This document shows positions 9,248 to 18,853 of a stretch of 64,000 nucleotides of DNA, one piece after another. The notes beneath the pieces were generated by a model. The model was not told the DNA's origin. It saw only the letters and a program-made list of their open reading frames with translations, and did no database searches. Source of the DNA: Pseudomonadota bacterium (lineage in GTDB: Bacteria > Pseudomonadota > Gammaproteobacteria > Steroidobacterales > Steroidobacteraceae). The DNA is taken from NCBI GenBank assembly GCA_023423935.1, contig JAFAEQ010000075.1:124001-188000 (forward strand), read 5' to 3'. The first letter of the stretch is position 1, and every line of letters starts with the position of its first letter. A program made the position numbers and the translations under genes.

Positions 9248-9487
9248 TCAGACGTTCGAGTTGGTCTTGGTGGTCGATTTCGAGTTCGGGGTCGATTCGA
9301 AATCGGCATCCTTGTCGGACGGCGCGGACAGCTGCTTGTTCTCTTCTTCTTCGCCTTCGCCCATGGCTTTCTTGAAGCCGCGAACTGCACCACCCAGGTC
9401 GGACCCGATGGTCTTCAGGCGCTTGGCGCCGAAGATGACCAGTGCGATCAAAAGAATGACCAGCAGCTCTCGAAAACCAATACCCAT
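9248..9487 (-). CDS. tatA: Sec-independent protein translocase subunit TatA
   Basis: 79 residues: one N-terminal membrane helix (ELLVILLIALVIFGAKRL), the FGAKRL hinge, an amphipathic helix (KTIGSDLGGAVRGFKKAMG) and an acidic, Glu-rich tail. TatA polymerises to let folded proteins cross the inner membrane. It is the first gene of tatABC, 20 bases before tatB, and an AGGAGAATTGCA sequence in front of its start is a good ribosome-binding site. The promoter should lie between here and dtd (9488-9578). Confidence 0.96.
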   Translation of the reverse strand: MGIGFRELLVILLIALVIFGAKRLKTIGSDLGGAVRGFKKAMGEGEEEENKQLSAPSDKDADFESTPNSKSTTKTNSNV

Positions 9488-9578
9488 TGCAATTCTCCTG
9501 CGTAAAACGCGGCCGGATCATACGCCATCGACAGGATAGGCGCAGTGAGCGTTCACCTGTCTGAAGCATGAACAACCA

Positions 9579-10034
9579 TTAAGCCGCGGATGTGGGATCG
9601 ACCCTGAGCCAGAACGTGACCGGCCCGTCATTAGTGAGCGTGACCTGCATATCCGCGCCGAAGACCCCGGATTGGACAACAGGATGGGCGTTTCGTGCTT
9701 GCCTCAGAAGGTACTCGAACCACTTTTTCCCCTCTGCAGGCTCGGCAGCTGGACTGAATCCCGGGCGCGTGCCCTTGCGTGTATCGGCCGCCAGGGTGAA
9801 TTGCGGTACCAGCAGTAAGCCTCCGCCCACATCTTTGAGGCTCCGGTTCATACGGCCCTCTTCGTCAGCGAAAACCCGGTACGTGAGCAGACGCTCGAGC
9901 AGCCGATCAGCCTGAGCGGCCTCATCGCCGCGTTCCACCCCGATGAGCACCATCAGGCCGACGTCGATCTGCCCGACACGCCTGGAGTCGACTTCCACCC
10001 AGGCAGACGTAACGCGTTGAAGGAGCCCGATCAT
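9579..10034 (-). CDS. dtd: D-aminoacyl-tRNA deacylase
   Basis: 151 residues. Begins MIGLLQRVTSAWVEVDSRRVGQI, the conserved N-terminus of Dtd, and has the two diagnostic motifs: PQFTLAADTRKGTRPGF (family consensus SQFTL) and NDGPVTFWL near the C-terminus, which carries the Gly-cisPro that rejects L-amino acids. The enzyme hydrolyses D-aminoacyl-tRNA and also glycyl-tRNAAla mischarges, protecting translation. The start at 10034 is preferred over the open extension upstream, because homology begins exactly there. It is read towards tatA and may be cotranscribed with it. Confidence 0.95.
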   Translation of the reverse strand: MIGLLQRVTSAWVEVDSRRVGQIDVGLMVLIGVERGDEAAQADRLLERLLTYRVFADEEGRMNRSLKDVGGGLLLVPQFTLAADTRKGTRPGFSPAAEPAEGKKWFEYLLRQARNAHPVVQSGVFGADMQVTLTNDGPVTFWLRVDPTSAA

Positions 10035-10348
10035 GATTGGTTGTGCAGGTGAGGAATGGTTGGCGGCGAGCGGCGGGTAAAAATGAATAGTCGTCCCACG
10101 CGCTGGGCCACAAGGGCGCCCCAATACGCGGGTTCACTCCACTATGGATAGAAAAGCCTGCATCAAGGTAATAAACAATGCCTTGGCAACCCGTCAGGCC
10201 GTCAGCAATTGCCCTCGTCGACCTGCTTCGCCCAACATTGACCTAGAAGTGGTGTCCAGTGCCTGAATCGCCGCTCGGTCCCGGCCTGAGTGGAGATCTG
10301 ACCCAACAAAGGTATGGCGAGCTGCCAAAAGTGGCGCTGGGCAGCCGT
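10035..10348. other. intergenic, no gene seen
   Basis: 314 bases between dtd and the TPR lipoprotein gene. No start codon with a plausible protein is visible on either strand and no T-tailed hairpin was found. It should contain the dtd promoter on the minus strand, but no hexamer pair stands out. Unlike many intergenic regions in this window it contains no short-period array. Confidence 0.4.
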
Positions 10349-10873
10349 TTACCTCAGCTGCTCGGCTCGAAGCTGTGCTTCGCGCGCCTCTGGGTTCCTG
10401 CCCCGGGCTCGCAGCGAGTCGGAGATCAGCAACCAGGCGGTCGACTGTGCCCGTGGTGCATTGCCTGCGAGGGTGAGCGCCTTGCGGGCCATGTTCTCGG
10501 CCTGGGCATAGTTGCCCTCCGCCTGCCGAATGCGGCCGAGCTCGATCCACAGCAGCGGATTGTCGGGCTCGATGCGCAGAGCGCGCTCGATGGACGATGC
10601 GGCGACCGCATAGTTCTTTGACGCCAGCTGAGTTGTCGCCTGTCCGACCAGCGCGCGCGAGGCGGGGCTCAGGACCGGCTCTTTCACGACCGGGGGCGGA
10701 AGCGGCTGCGGCTGCTCGACAGGTGGAGGTGGCGGAACGGGCTGAGTCTGCGTCGGAGGAGTCGGCTGACCGGGCGGCACGGTGGGTGGAGGTGTGCTCG
10801 GCTGATACGGCGGCGGTACCGCACACGCACTGGCCAGCAATGAAATCAGGAAGACGGCACACAGCTTGTTCAT
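10349..10873 (-). CDS. tetratricopeptide-repeat lipoprotein, proline-rich
   Basis: 174 residues. A signal peptide ending LLASAC (Cys 17) suggests a lipoprotein, although the -3 residue is Ala and not Leu. Residues ~20-65 are a Pro/Gln/Thr-rich linker likely to span peptidoglycan or space, followed by about two TPR-like helical pairs (ASKNYAVAASSIERALRIEPDNPLLW; IRQAEGNYAQAENMARKALTLA). The gene follows the PBP1b gene by 26 bases on the same strand. This suggests, by position only, a PBP1b-associated outer-membrane lipoprotein in the style of LpoB, but the TPR fold is more like that of LpoA/NlpI-type scaffolds. Function not proven. Confidence 0.8.
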   Translation of the reverse strand: MNKLCAVFLISLLASACAVPPPYQPSTPPPTVPPGQPTPPTQTQPVPPPPPVEQPQPLPPPVVKEPVLSPASRALVGQATTQLASKNYAVAASSIERALRIEPDNPLLWIELGRIRQAEGNYAQAENMARKALTLAGNAPRAQSTAWLLISDSLRARGRNPEAREAQLRAEQLR

Positions 10874-10899
10874 AGCGAGAAAACCCGGCGCTTACACGA

Positions 10900-13218
10900 T
10901 CAACGAGTGAGATTGTGCCACCACTCGCGCGCGCGCTGACCGAACTCGCCGAAGGCACTCGGATCGCAACCCGGCTTCACGGGCAATTGGGTGCCGATCG
11001 GGACCGCAACGTTGATGACTTCCTCGCCACATCCGGCCGGCGCTGAATATCCGCTCATGAATTCGATGGAGGTCTCCTGCAGGCCTTCCGGCATCGTCAG
11101 CATCAGCGGTGTGGTGCCGAGCTTCGCCATCAGCTGCGACCACACCATCAGTGATCCGGACGATCCCGTCAGTCCCGTCGGTGTGTTGTCGTCGTACCCG
11201 ATCCACACGACCGCGAGGTGACTTCCAGAGAATCCTGCGAACCAGCTGTCGCGATAGTCCGAAGAGGTGCCGCTCTTGCCCGCGACCACCAATCCCGAGG
11301 GCAGGCGCGATCGAGCGGCAGCACCCGTGCCGCGCTCCATGACCTGCACCAGCATCTGATTGACCTGATACATCGCCTGCTGAGTCGCAACGGGTGTGAC
11401 CTCGAGCGCGAACGACTTGAGTGCCTTGCCCTCGGGGTCGACGACGGCTCGCACGGCGCGTAGCGGTGTGTTGAAGCCGCCACTGGCGAACGCGTTGTAC
11501 ACCTGAGCCACTTCCAGCGGCGATACGTCCAGTGCTCCGAGCAGCACCGACGGCAATTGCGCCGGCTCGCTCTGCAATCCGAGCGTGGTGAACTCTTTCG
11601 TGACCTTGGGCAACCCGACTTGCATACCAAGTTGCACGGTCGCGAGATTCAGCGACTGCGCGAGCGCGCGAACCAGCGGCACCGGACCGTAGATCTCCTT
11701 CGAATAATTTCTCGGTTCCCACAGCTTGCCGTTGGCGAGCTTCACCTGGATCGGAGCGTCCTCGACGATCGAAGCGGCATTGAATCCGCCCGTCTCCATG
11801 GCTGCCAGGTAGATCACCGGTTTCACGAGCGAGCCGATGGAGCGTTTGGCATCCAGTGCGCGATTGAAACCTTCGAAGGTCGCCTTGCGCCCGCCGACCA
11901 TCGCGATCACTTCGCCGTTCTGCGGCGATGTCACGACGACCACGCCTTCGAGCGGCTCCGGCTTCTTCTTCTTGCGCGCTTTTTCCAGCCGATCGAGCTC
12001 CTGCTCGAGCGACTGTTCGGCGAGCGCCTGCACCCGCGGATTCAGCGTGGAGAAAATGCGCAGCCCCGCTTCGGTGAGATCCTCATCGCGGTAGTCGCGC
12101 CGCAAGGTGCGGCGCACCAGATCGAGAAACGCCGGGTAGTAGCCGCCCGACTGCGTTCCGACGCGCACGACGCCGAGCGGGCGCTGGATGGCCTGCTTTG
12201 CGGCCTTCTCGTCGATGACCTGGTGTTCGGCCATGAGCTTCAGCACCAGATCGCGGCGGATCTTGGCGCGCTCAGGATGACGGCGCGGATCGTAGTAGGA
12301 AGGTCCGCGCACGATCGCCACGAGTAGCGCAACTTCATGCAGTTGCAGCTCCGCGATCGGCTTGCCGAAATAGAACTGGCTCGCGAGCCCGAAACCGTGA
12401 ATCGCGCGCCGGCCATCCTGGCCGAGATAGATCTCGTTGATGTACGCGTTCATCAGGTCCTGTTTCTCGAAATGCACTTCGAGCAACATGGCCATGAACG
12501 CCTCTTCGATCTTGCGACTGAAGGTGCGGCGGTTGTCGAGGAAGTAGCTCTTCACGAGCTGCTGCGTGAGCGTCGAGCCGCCCTGCTCCACCTGGCCTGC
12601 GCGCAGGTTGACCCAGGCCGCGCGAAGAATTGCCGCTACGTTTACGCCGTGATGCGAATCGAATTTGCGGTCCTCGACGACCTTCAGCGCTTCGGGCAGC
12701 AGACTCGGCACTTCATCGGGTTTGACGATGACGCGATCTTCGCCGTGAATCGGAAAGATGCTGCCGATCAGCAACGGATCGAGCCGGAAGATCGGAATGT
12801 CTTCGCCCGAGGCGCTGGTGAGGCTCTGAATCGCCGAAGCGTCGCTTACGATCGACAGCGCCTGGGATTCCTGAACGCCGTCGATGAACTGGAAGCGACG
12901 GCTGACGAAATCGATGCGCGAGCCGCGACGGCGATAGCTGCCCGCATCTTTGGGCGCGTCGACGCGGTGATAGCCCAGGCGCTTCAATTCCTGCTCGAGC
13001 GCGTCCGCATCGAAATTCTGGCCCACGTACAGCTCGGTAGGCTCGGCATACACCTGCGCCGGCAGTGTCCAGCGGCGGCCTTCGAACTGCTGGGTGACGA
13101 TCCGGTCCAGATACAGGATCCAGATCAGAAGGGCGATCAGGCCGAGACCGGAAACCAGCGCAGCAGATACCAGGATCTGCTTGCGGAACTTCTTCAGTGT
13201 CGATCGAAACGTTGGCAT
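10900..13218 (-). CDS. mrcB: bifunctional penicillin-binding protein 1B
   Basis: 772 residues. One N-terminal membrane helix (~15-35) leads into a UB2H-like segment, then a GT51 glycosyltransferase domain (EDRKFDSHHGVN, then GGSTLTQQLVKSYFL), then a transpeptidase domain with all three penicillin-binding motifs: SLVK at 463-466, SLN at 522-524 and KSGT at 648-651. It polymerises lipid II and cross-links peptides in the periplasm. UB2H and the length point to PBP1B and not PBP1A. The downstream TPR lipoprotein, 26 bases away, may be a partner. Confidence 0.95.
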   Translation of the reverse strand: MPTFRSTLKKFRKQILVSAALVSGLGLIALLIWILYLDRIVTQQFEGRRWTLPAQVYAEPTELYVGQNFDADALEQELKRLGYHRVDAPKDAGSYRRRGSRIDFVSRRFQFIDGVQESQALSIVSDASAIQSLTSASGEDIPIFRLDPLLIGSIFPIHGEDRVIVKPDEVPSLLPEALKVVEDRKFDSHHGVNVAAILRAAWVNLRAGQVEQGGSTLTQQLVKSYFLDNRRTFSRKIEEAFMAMLLEVHFEKQDLMNAYINEIYLGQDGRRAIHGFGLASQFYFGKPIAELQLHEVALLVAIVRGPSYYDPRRHPERAKIRRDLVLKLMAEHQVIDEKAAKQAIQRPLGVVRVGTQSGGYYPAFLDLVRRTLRRDYRDEDLTEAGLRIFSTLNPRVQALAEQSLEQELDRLEKARKKKKPEPLEGVVVVTSPQNGEVIAMVGGRKATFEGFNRALDAKRSIGSLVKPVIYLAAMETGGFNAASIVEDAPIQVKLANGKLWEPRNYSKEIYGPVPLVRALAQSLNLATVQLGMQVGLPKVTKEFTTLGLQSEPAQLPSVLLGALDVSPLEVAQVYNAFASGGFNTPLRAVRAVVDPEGKALKSFALEVTPVATQQAMYQVNQMLVQVMERGTGAAARSRLPSGLVVAGKSGTSSDYRDSWFAGFSGSHLAVVWIGYDDNTPTGLTGSSGSLMVWSQLMAKLGTTPLMLTMPEGLQETSIEFMSGYSAPAGCGEEVINVAVPIGTQLPVKPGCDPSAFGEFGQRAREWWHNLTR

Positions 13219-13438
13219 CGAAGGCGGATTCTCGAAAGGCAGCCGCTCAAGCGGATCTGCGGATCAAAGGTTCCCGTGTCAGGGCCGAGGCAGCATGCGG
13301 CTCGATTCTGGCAATCCGGTGGCGGGCCGGAAGCGGGAACGGACGGAAATACCACAACAAAGAACTGGGAAAGAAACACCTGCGCAGGTTGCGCTCCAGG
13401 GTCTTCGACTACTCAGAGCGTTCTTTTTTCATTCTTTT

Positions 13439-14890
13439 TCATCTGCGCCAGAAGGTGGGCGAGATCAGTACCAGGAGCGGAAAGACCTCCAGACGACCGA
13501 GCAGCATGGCCAGCACGCATATCCATTTTCCGGTCTCGGTGAGGACCGTGAAGTTCGCAGCCACGCTGCCGAGGCCGGTGCCCGTATTGGTCATGCAGGC
13601 GGCGATCGCGGAAAACGCGGTCACCTGATCCTCACCGGTCGCGAGCAACGCGATCATGAGAATGCCGAATGCGATCACATAGACCGCGAAAAATCCCCAG
13701 ACCGCATCGATCACACGTATGTCCATCGGTTTGCGGCCGAGCTTCACCGGAAGCTCTGCGTTCGGATGGACCAGCTGCTTCACCTCGCGCTGCCCCTGCT
13801 TGAGGATCAGAAGCCAGCGCACGACCTTCATGCCTCCGGAGGTCGAGCCGGCGCAGCCTCCGATGAACGCCGAAAGAATCAGGATCACGGGCAACGCGCC
13901 GGGCCAGTGTGTGAAGTCGTCGGTGACGAAACCCGAGGTGGTTTGCATCGACACAGCCTGAAACAGCGCCAGCCGGAACGCCTCGCCGGGCGCCTGCGAG
14001 AAGCGTGTGAAGTACAGAACGAGGGTGTACAGCGCGATGCTGACCACCAGGATGCGCACGAAGGCGCCGAACTCAGGATCGCGCAGATAGCTGCTCAGCC
14101 GGCGATGACGCCAGGCCAAAAAGTGCAATGAGAAGTTCACGCCGCCGATGAACATGAAGATGACCGCGATCATCTCGATGACGGCATTGTCGTAGTACGC
14201 AAGGCTGGCATCGTGCGTGGAGATGCCGCCCGTCGATACGGTCGTGAATGCATGTGCGATCGCATCGAACGGCGTCATGCCCGCGGCGATATACGACAGC
14301 GCGCAGGCCACGGTGATGGCCAGATAGATGAACCACAAGGCTTTGGCAGTTTCGGTAATGCGTGGAGTGAGCTTGGAGTCCTTCACCGGACCCGGCGTCT
14401 CGGCCCGCAGCAACTGCATGCCGCCGACGCCCAGCATCGGCAGCAGCGCCACGGCCAGCACGACGATACCGATGCCGCCCAGCCACTCGATTTGAGAGCG
14501 GTAGTACAGAATCGAAGGCGGCAGCGAATCGACCGTGGGGAAAATGATCGCGCCCGTCGTGGTGAAGCCCGAGACCGCTTCGAACACGGCATCCGTGACC
14601 GACATGTCGAGTTCGGAAGCCAACAACAGCGGCACCGAACCGGCCGCACCCAACACGACCCAGAACAGGGCTACGACCAGAAAGCCGTCGCGTAATCGCA
14701 GCTCACGCACGCGCTTGCGCACCGGCAGCCACGCCAGTGCACCCACGGCCAGCAACGCCACGAACGCATCGAGAAACGCCAGCCAGTTCCCATCGGCGAA
14801 GTACAACGACACGCCCATCGGCGGCAGCATCGTCAGGCTGAACAACATCAACAGCAGACCGAGGATGCGCTGGACGACGAGGAAGTTCAT
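13439..14890 (-). CDS. trkH: Trk potassium uptake system membrane subunit TrkH
   Basis: 483 residues, about ten membrane segments with the repeated pore loops of the SKT superfamily (e.g. SGFTTTGAIIF, TVSTGGIST, QTTSGFVTDD, NTGTGLGS), which form the K+ selectivity filter. It works with the cytoplasmic gating protein TrkA, whose gene is upstream on the same strand, separated only by a composite repeat element. Length agrees with E. coli TrkH (483). The 220-base gap downstream to the PBP1b start has no gene. Confidence 0.96.
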   Translation of the reverse strand: MNFLVVQRILGLLLMLFSLTMLPPMGVSLYFADGNWLAFLDAFVALLAVGALAWLPVRKRVRELRLRDGFLVVALFWVVLGAAGSVPLLLASELDMSVTDAVFEAVSGFTTTGAIIFPTVDSLPPSILYYRSQIEWLGGIGIVVLAVALLPMLGVGGMQLLRAETPGPVKDSKLTPRITETAKALWFIYLAITVACALSYIAAGMTPFDAIAHAFTTVSTGGISTHDASLAYYDNAVIEMIAVIFMFIGGVNFSLHFLAWRHRRLSSYLRDPEFGAFVRILVVSIALYTLVLYFTRFSQAPGEAFRLALFQAVSMQTTSGFVTDDFTHWPGALPVILILSAFIGGCAGSTSGGMKVVRWLLILKQGQREVKQLVHPNAELPVKLGRKPMDIRVIDAVWGFFAVYVIAFGILMIALLATGEDQVTAFSAIAACMTNTGTGLGSVAANFTVLTETGKWICVLAMLLGRLEVFPLLVLISPTFWRR

Positions 14891-14897
14891 GGGAGGA

Positions 14898-15083
14898 AGT
14901 TTGCTAGCCGCTGGTCCGCTAGTTTGCTAGCCAGACTGAAGACACAGATCGCGTTCGCTCCAAAGTGTCTGTGGGTCCGACTTCAGTCAGACATGTCGCC
15001 GTCAGGCTAAAGCCTGACCCACAGCGCGGCTGCCAGCCGCGACAGCGGCTCTGGCTAGCAGACCAGCAGACCAGTTGGCTAGC
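14898..15083. repeat. inverted GCTAGTC-family octad array enclosing REP palindromes
   Basis: Left arm 14898-14934 repeats a GCTAG-centred unit at 7-8 base spacing; right arm 15051-15083 carries its reverse complement (GGCTAGCAGACCAGCAGACC...). Between the arms lie two facing REP-like palindromes (14971-14992 and 15001-15022) and a third hairpin, CGCGGCT-3-AGCCGCG, at 15025-15041. The element fills the whole gap between trkH and trkA. Confidence 0.85.
14971..15022. repeat. pair of facing REP palindromes (BIME-like)
   Basis: GTGGGTCCGACTTCAGTC at 14971-14988 (continuing to 14992) and GCTAAAGCCTGACCCAC at 15006-15022 (starting at 15001) are two versions of one REP family in opposite orientation. 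Each has its own internal palindrome and a terminal GTGGGT box. A third copy lies at 43680-43701. REP elements of this kind are moved by RAYT transposases in trans; no such gene is in the window. Confidence 0.75.
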
Positions 15084-15100
15084 TTGCCGCGCAGCGCTCC

Positions 15101-16489
15101 TCATCTCCCCGCCCTCTTCGGCACATCGAACAGGCGCTCGACGGCTTCGATGTGGCGGCGGTCGGTGAGGAACATGATCACGTGATCGTCGCGCTGGATC
15201 ATGGTGTCGTGGTGGGCGATCAGGACTTCATCGCCGCGGACCACGGCGCCGATGGTGGTGCCTTCCGGTAGCGGGATGTCTTCGATGCGTCGACCGATGA
15301 CGCGGCCTTCGCCTTGCGTGCCGTGAGCGACTGCTTCGATGGCTTCGGCGGCGCCACGACGCAACGAATGCACGCGGACAACATCGCCGCGGCGTACGTG
15401 TGCGAGCAGCGAGCCGATCGTGACTTGCTGCGGCGACAGTGCGACGTCGATCGTGCCGCTCTCCACGAGCTCCGCGTACGCCGCTCGATTGATCAATGCC
15501 ATCACTTTGTGACAGCCGAGCCGCTTGGCGAGCATGGCGGAGAGAATGTTCGCTTCTTCAGCGTTGGTCACGGCCACAAAAATATCTGCGCTGTCGATGT
15601 TCTCCTCGAGCAGCAGGTCTTCATCAGCAGCATCGCCGTTCAGCACGATCGTGTTGTTGAGCTGCTCGGAGATGCGGCGCGCACGACGCGGATCGCGCTC
15701 GATGAGCTTCACCTGATGCTCGACTTCGAGCCGCTGCGCCAGGCGAAAACCAATGTTTCCGCCGCCGGCGATCACGACGCGCCGTACCGGGTCTTCCAAC
15801 CGCTGCATCTCGTTCATCACCAGGCGGATGTCCTCGCGCGCGGCGATGAAGAACACTTCATCGCCGTGCTCGATGATCGTGTCGCCCTGCGGTTTGATGC
15901 TGGCGCCGCCGCGATAGATCGCGGCCACACGGGCATCGCGCCCTGGAATATGTGTCTGCAGCGTCTTCAACTGCTGGCCGACCAGTGCACCGCCTCGCAG
16001 TGCTTTGACGCCGACGAGTCGCACGCGCCCGTCGGCGAAGTCGAGGACCTGCAGCGCGCCCGGATACTGAATCAGGCGCACGACGTGATCGGTGACGAGC
16101 TGTTCCGGGCTGATCGTCACATCGACTGCGAATGCGCGATCTTCATCCTCGAACAGCTTCGAGTAGCGGGCGTAATCCGCCGAACGGATGCGGGCGATGC
16201 GCGTCGCATTGCGATTGAACAGGGTGCGCACGACCTGACAGGCCACCATGTTCACTTCATCACTGTTCGTGAGCGCAACGAACACATCGGCGTCTTTCGC
16301 GCCTGCGGCTTCGAGCGTAGTGGGATACGCGCCGTTACCCGACAGCGTGCGAATGTCGAGCCGGTCCTGCAGATCGCGCAGCAGCTCCTCATTCACGTCG
16401 ATGACGGTGACTTCGTTCGCTTCTTCGCGCGCAAGATGCGTCGCCGCCGTCCGGCCCACCTGGCCGGCGCCGAGGATGATGATTCTCAT
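15101..16489 (-). CDS. trkA: Trk system potassium transporter peripheral subunit TrkA
   Basis: 462 residues with two tandem RCK modules. Each starts with a Rossmann glycine motif (GAGQVGRTAATHL at residue ~7; GGGNIGFRLAQRL at ~240) and ends in an RCK-C domain. NAD(H)/nucleotide binding to these domains gates the TrkH channel from the cytoplasm. The length matches E. coli TrkA (458). The usual gammaproteobacterial neighbour rsmB is absent; here trkA-trkH form their own pair, interrupted by a REP-containing array. Confidence 0.96.
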   Translation of the reverse strand: MRIIILGAGQVGRTAATHLAREEANEVTVIDVNEELLRDLQDRLDIRTLSGNGAYPTTLEAAGAKDADVFVALTNSDEVNMVACQVVRTLFNRNATRIARIRSADYARYSKLFEDEDRAFAVDVTISPEQLVTDHVVRLIQYPGALQVLDFADGRVRLVGVKALRGGALVGQQLKTLQTHIPGRDARVAAIYRGGASIKPQGDTIIEHGDEVFFIAAREDIRLVMNEMQRLEDPVRRVVIAGGGNIGFRLAQRLEVEHQVKLIERDPRRARRISEQLNNTIVLNGDAADEDLLLEENIDSADIFVAVTNAEEANILSAMLAKRLGCHKVMALINRAAYAELVESGTIDVALSPQQVTIGSLLAHVRRGDVVRVHSLRRGAAEAIEAVAHGTQGEGRVIGRRIEDIPLPEGTTIGAVVRGDEVLIAHHDTMIQRDDHVIMFLTDRRHIEAVERLFDVPKRAGR

Positions 16490-16520
16490 CGCGGAGAGTC
16501 CGCGATGGCCGAGGCGATGA

Positions 16521-16660
16521 AGGCGCTAGGCCGTAGGCTGTAGGCTGTAGGCAGAGTTCTTTTCCGGCTGTCGCCGGCGCGACCGCGATCCATGTCCTGC
16601 ACCCGAGTTGTGTTCTTCTCTGACCCACAGCCTACAGCCTGCAACCTACAGCCTATGTAG
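16521..16660. repeat. inverted TAGG/GGCTGTA heptad array
   Basis: Left arm 16521-16552 contains GTAGGCTGTAGGCTGTAGGC (period 7). Right arm 16624-16660 contains the complement (ACAGCCTACAGCCT...), ending one base before the uvrD stop codon. The 71-base centre is unique sequence. The same heptad, GGCTGTA, forms the array between atpG and atpD 40 kb away. Confidence 0.85.
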
Positions 16661-16661
16661 C

Positions 16662-18833
16662 TCATACTGGCTCCAGATTCGCGTACGCGAGCATGAGCCA
16701 CTTGGGCGGTCCTTGTCGCTCGAAATTCACTTGTACACGCGCGTGGCTGCCCTGGCCTTCGATGTCCATGATCACACCTTCGCCGAACTTGCCGTGGCGA
16801 ACGCGCTGTCCGAGCCGGATACCGGTGCTCGGCGCATCTTCTTCGATTCGCCTGCCCATGGATGACGGTCGCGGCGAGTACATCGGTCGCGAGACCTGGA
16901 TGCGTGGACGGATCTCTTCGAGCAGCTCCGGAGGAATTTCCTTGATGAAGCGCGAAGGCACGCCATAGGTATCGGTGCCGTGCAGACGGCGTTGCTCGGC
17001 GTACGAGAGAAACAGCTGCTTCATCGCACGCGTGGTGCCGACGTAGCACAGTCTGCGTTCCTCCTCGAGACCGCCTGGATCGGAGATCGAGCGCTGGCTC
17101 GGAAACAAACCGTCTTCCATGCCGCACAGGAACACGATCGGGAACTCGAGACCTTTGGCGGAATGCAGCGTCATCATCTGCACGCTGTCCTCCCAGGCAT
17201 CGGCCTGGTCTTCGCCGGACTCGAGCACGGCATGTGACAGGAAATTCGCGAGCGCCGACAGATTGTTCGCTTCGTCCGGTTCGTAGCCGCGTGCAGCAGT
17301 GACCAATTCGTCCAGGTTCTCGACCTTGGCTTCGCCGCGATCGCCTTTGTCCAGCTTGTGGTGAGCGACCAGACCACTGGCGTTGATGACGTGATCGACC
17401 TGTTCGTGCAACGGCAGGCCACGGGTCTGCTGATCGAGCTGCTCGATCAGAGCAAGAAACGCATGGAGGCATTGCCCCGCACGTGCACCGAACTCGTTGA
17501 TGCATGAGCCGGCAGCGTCCCACATCGAGCAGGCATTGGCGCGGGCGTAGTTGCGAACGCCATCGAGCGTCTTGTTGCCGATACCGCGTGCGGGCAGGTT
17601 CACGATGCGCTCGAACGAGGCGTCATCCGCACGGTTGAAGATCAGGCGCAGGTAGGCGAGCGCATCCTTGATTTCCGCTCGCTCGAAGAACCGCAGGCCG
17701 CCATAGACGCGATAGGGAATCCGTGCCGAGAGCAACGCTTCTTCGAACGTTCGTGATTGAGCGTTCGATCGATACAGGATCGCGCAGTCCGAGCGGCGCC
17801 CGCCCTTCAAGGTCCATTCGCGGACGCGATTGACGACGAAATCGGCTTCGTCGCGCTCGTTGAACGCCGCGTACAGACGCACCGGCTCACCGCGTTCGCC
17901 GCTCGTCCAAAGATTCTTGCCGAGCCGACCGGTGTTGTTGCTGATGAGCGCATTGGCGGCATCGAGAATGTTGGCCGTCGACCGGTAGTTCTGTTCGAGG
18001 CGGAACATCTGCACGCCTGGGAAGTCGCGTCGATACTGCTGCAGGTTCTCCACCTTCGCGCCGCGCCAGCGATAGATCGACTGGTCGTCGTCGCCGACCG
18101 CAAACGGAAAGCCCTGGGTGCCGACCAGCAGCTTCAGCCAGTTGTACTGGATCGTGTTGGTGTCCTGGAACTCATCGACGAGCACGTGACGGAAGCGCGT
18201 GCGGTAATGCGCGAGCACATCGGGACGATCACGCAACAGCTCGTACGCGCGCAGCAGCAACTCGGCGAAATCGACGCTGCCGCTGCGATCGCATTGTTCC
18301 TGATAGGCCTCGTACAGCTTGATGAACTGACGCCGGTTCGGATCGCCGTCATCCTTCAGATCCTTGGCCCGCAGTCCATCGTCTTTGCGCGCATTGATGA
18401 ACCACATGATCTCTTTCGGCACCCAGCGGGCTTCGTCGAGATTCAATCCCTTCACGATCCTGCGGATCGCGCGCAGCTGATCTTCCGAGTCGATGATCTG
18501 AAAAGACTGCGGCAATCCGGTTTCGCGCCAATGCATGCGCAACAGCCGATGAGCGATGCCGTGAAAGGTACCGATCCACAGCGGCGCACTCGGCACGCCA
18601 AGCAGTGTTTCGATGCGACCACGCATCTCACCGGCTGCCTTGTTGGTGAACGTCACCGCGAGAATGCCGTGCGGCGAGACATTCTCGACCTGCACCAGCC
18701 ATGCAACGCGATGCGTGAGCACGCGCGTCTTGCCGCTGCCCGCACCCGCAAGCACGAGCGTCGGCGCCAGCGGCGCCGTCACCGCAGCGCGCTGCTCATC
18801 ATTCAGCCCATTGAGAATGTGGGATACGTCCAT
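16662..18833 (-). CDS. uvrD: DNA helicase II
   Basis: 723 residues, close to E. coli UvrD (720). Superfamily 1A helicase motifs are in order: Walker A AGAGSGKTR, then TFTNKAA (Ia), DEFQDTN (II), GDDDQSIYRWRGA (III), NYRS (IV), LMTLHSAKGLEFP (V) and VGTTRAM (VI). A basic C-terminal segment ends in a Tudor-like fold (GQRVRHGKFGEGVIMDIEG...), as in UvrD/PcrA. It unwinds 3'-5' in nucleotide excision and mismatch repair. The start at 18833 (MDVSHILNGLNDEQRAAV) is preferred over an upstream extension that runs into a repeat arm. Confidence 0.95.
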   Translation of the reverse strand: MDVSHILNGLNDEQRAAVTAPLAPTLVLAGAGSGKTRVLTHRVAWLVQVENVSPHGILAVTFTNKAAGEMRGRIETLLGVPSAPLWIGTFHGIAHRLLRMHWRETGLPQSFQIIDSEDQLRAIRRIVKGLNLDEARWVPKEIMWFINARKDDGLRAKDLKDDGDPNRRQFIKLYEAYQEQCDRSGSVDFAELLLRAYELLRDRPDVLAHYRTRFRHVLVDEFQDTNTIQYNWLKLLVGTQGFPFAVGDDDQSIYRWRGAKVENLQQYRRDFPGVQMFRLEQNYRSTANILDAANALISNNTGRLGKNLWTSGERGEPVRLYAAFNERDEADFVVNRVREWTLKGGRRSDCAILYRSNAQSRTFEEALLSARIPYRVYGGLRFFERAEIKDALAYLRLIFNRADDASFERIVNLPARGIGNKTLDGVRNYARANACSMWDAAGSCINEFGARAGQCLHAFLALIEQLDQQTRGLPLHEQVDHVINASGLVAHHKLDKGDRGEAKVENLDELVTAARGYEPDEANNLSALANFLSHAVLESGEDQADAWEDSVQMMTLHSAKGLEFPIVFLCGMEDGLFPSQRSISDPGGLEEERRLCYVGTTRAMKQLFLSYAEQRRLHGTDTYGVPSRFIKEIPPELLEEIRPRIQVSRPMYSPRPSSMGRRIEEDAPSTGIRLGQRVRHGKFGEGVIMDIEGQGSHARVQVNFERQGPPKWLMLAYANLEPV

Positions 18834-18853
18834 TGATACGTCGAGATGAAGAC

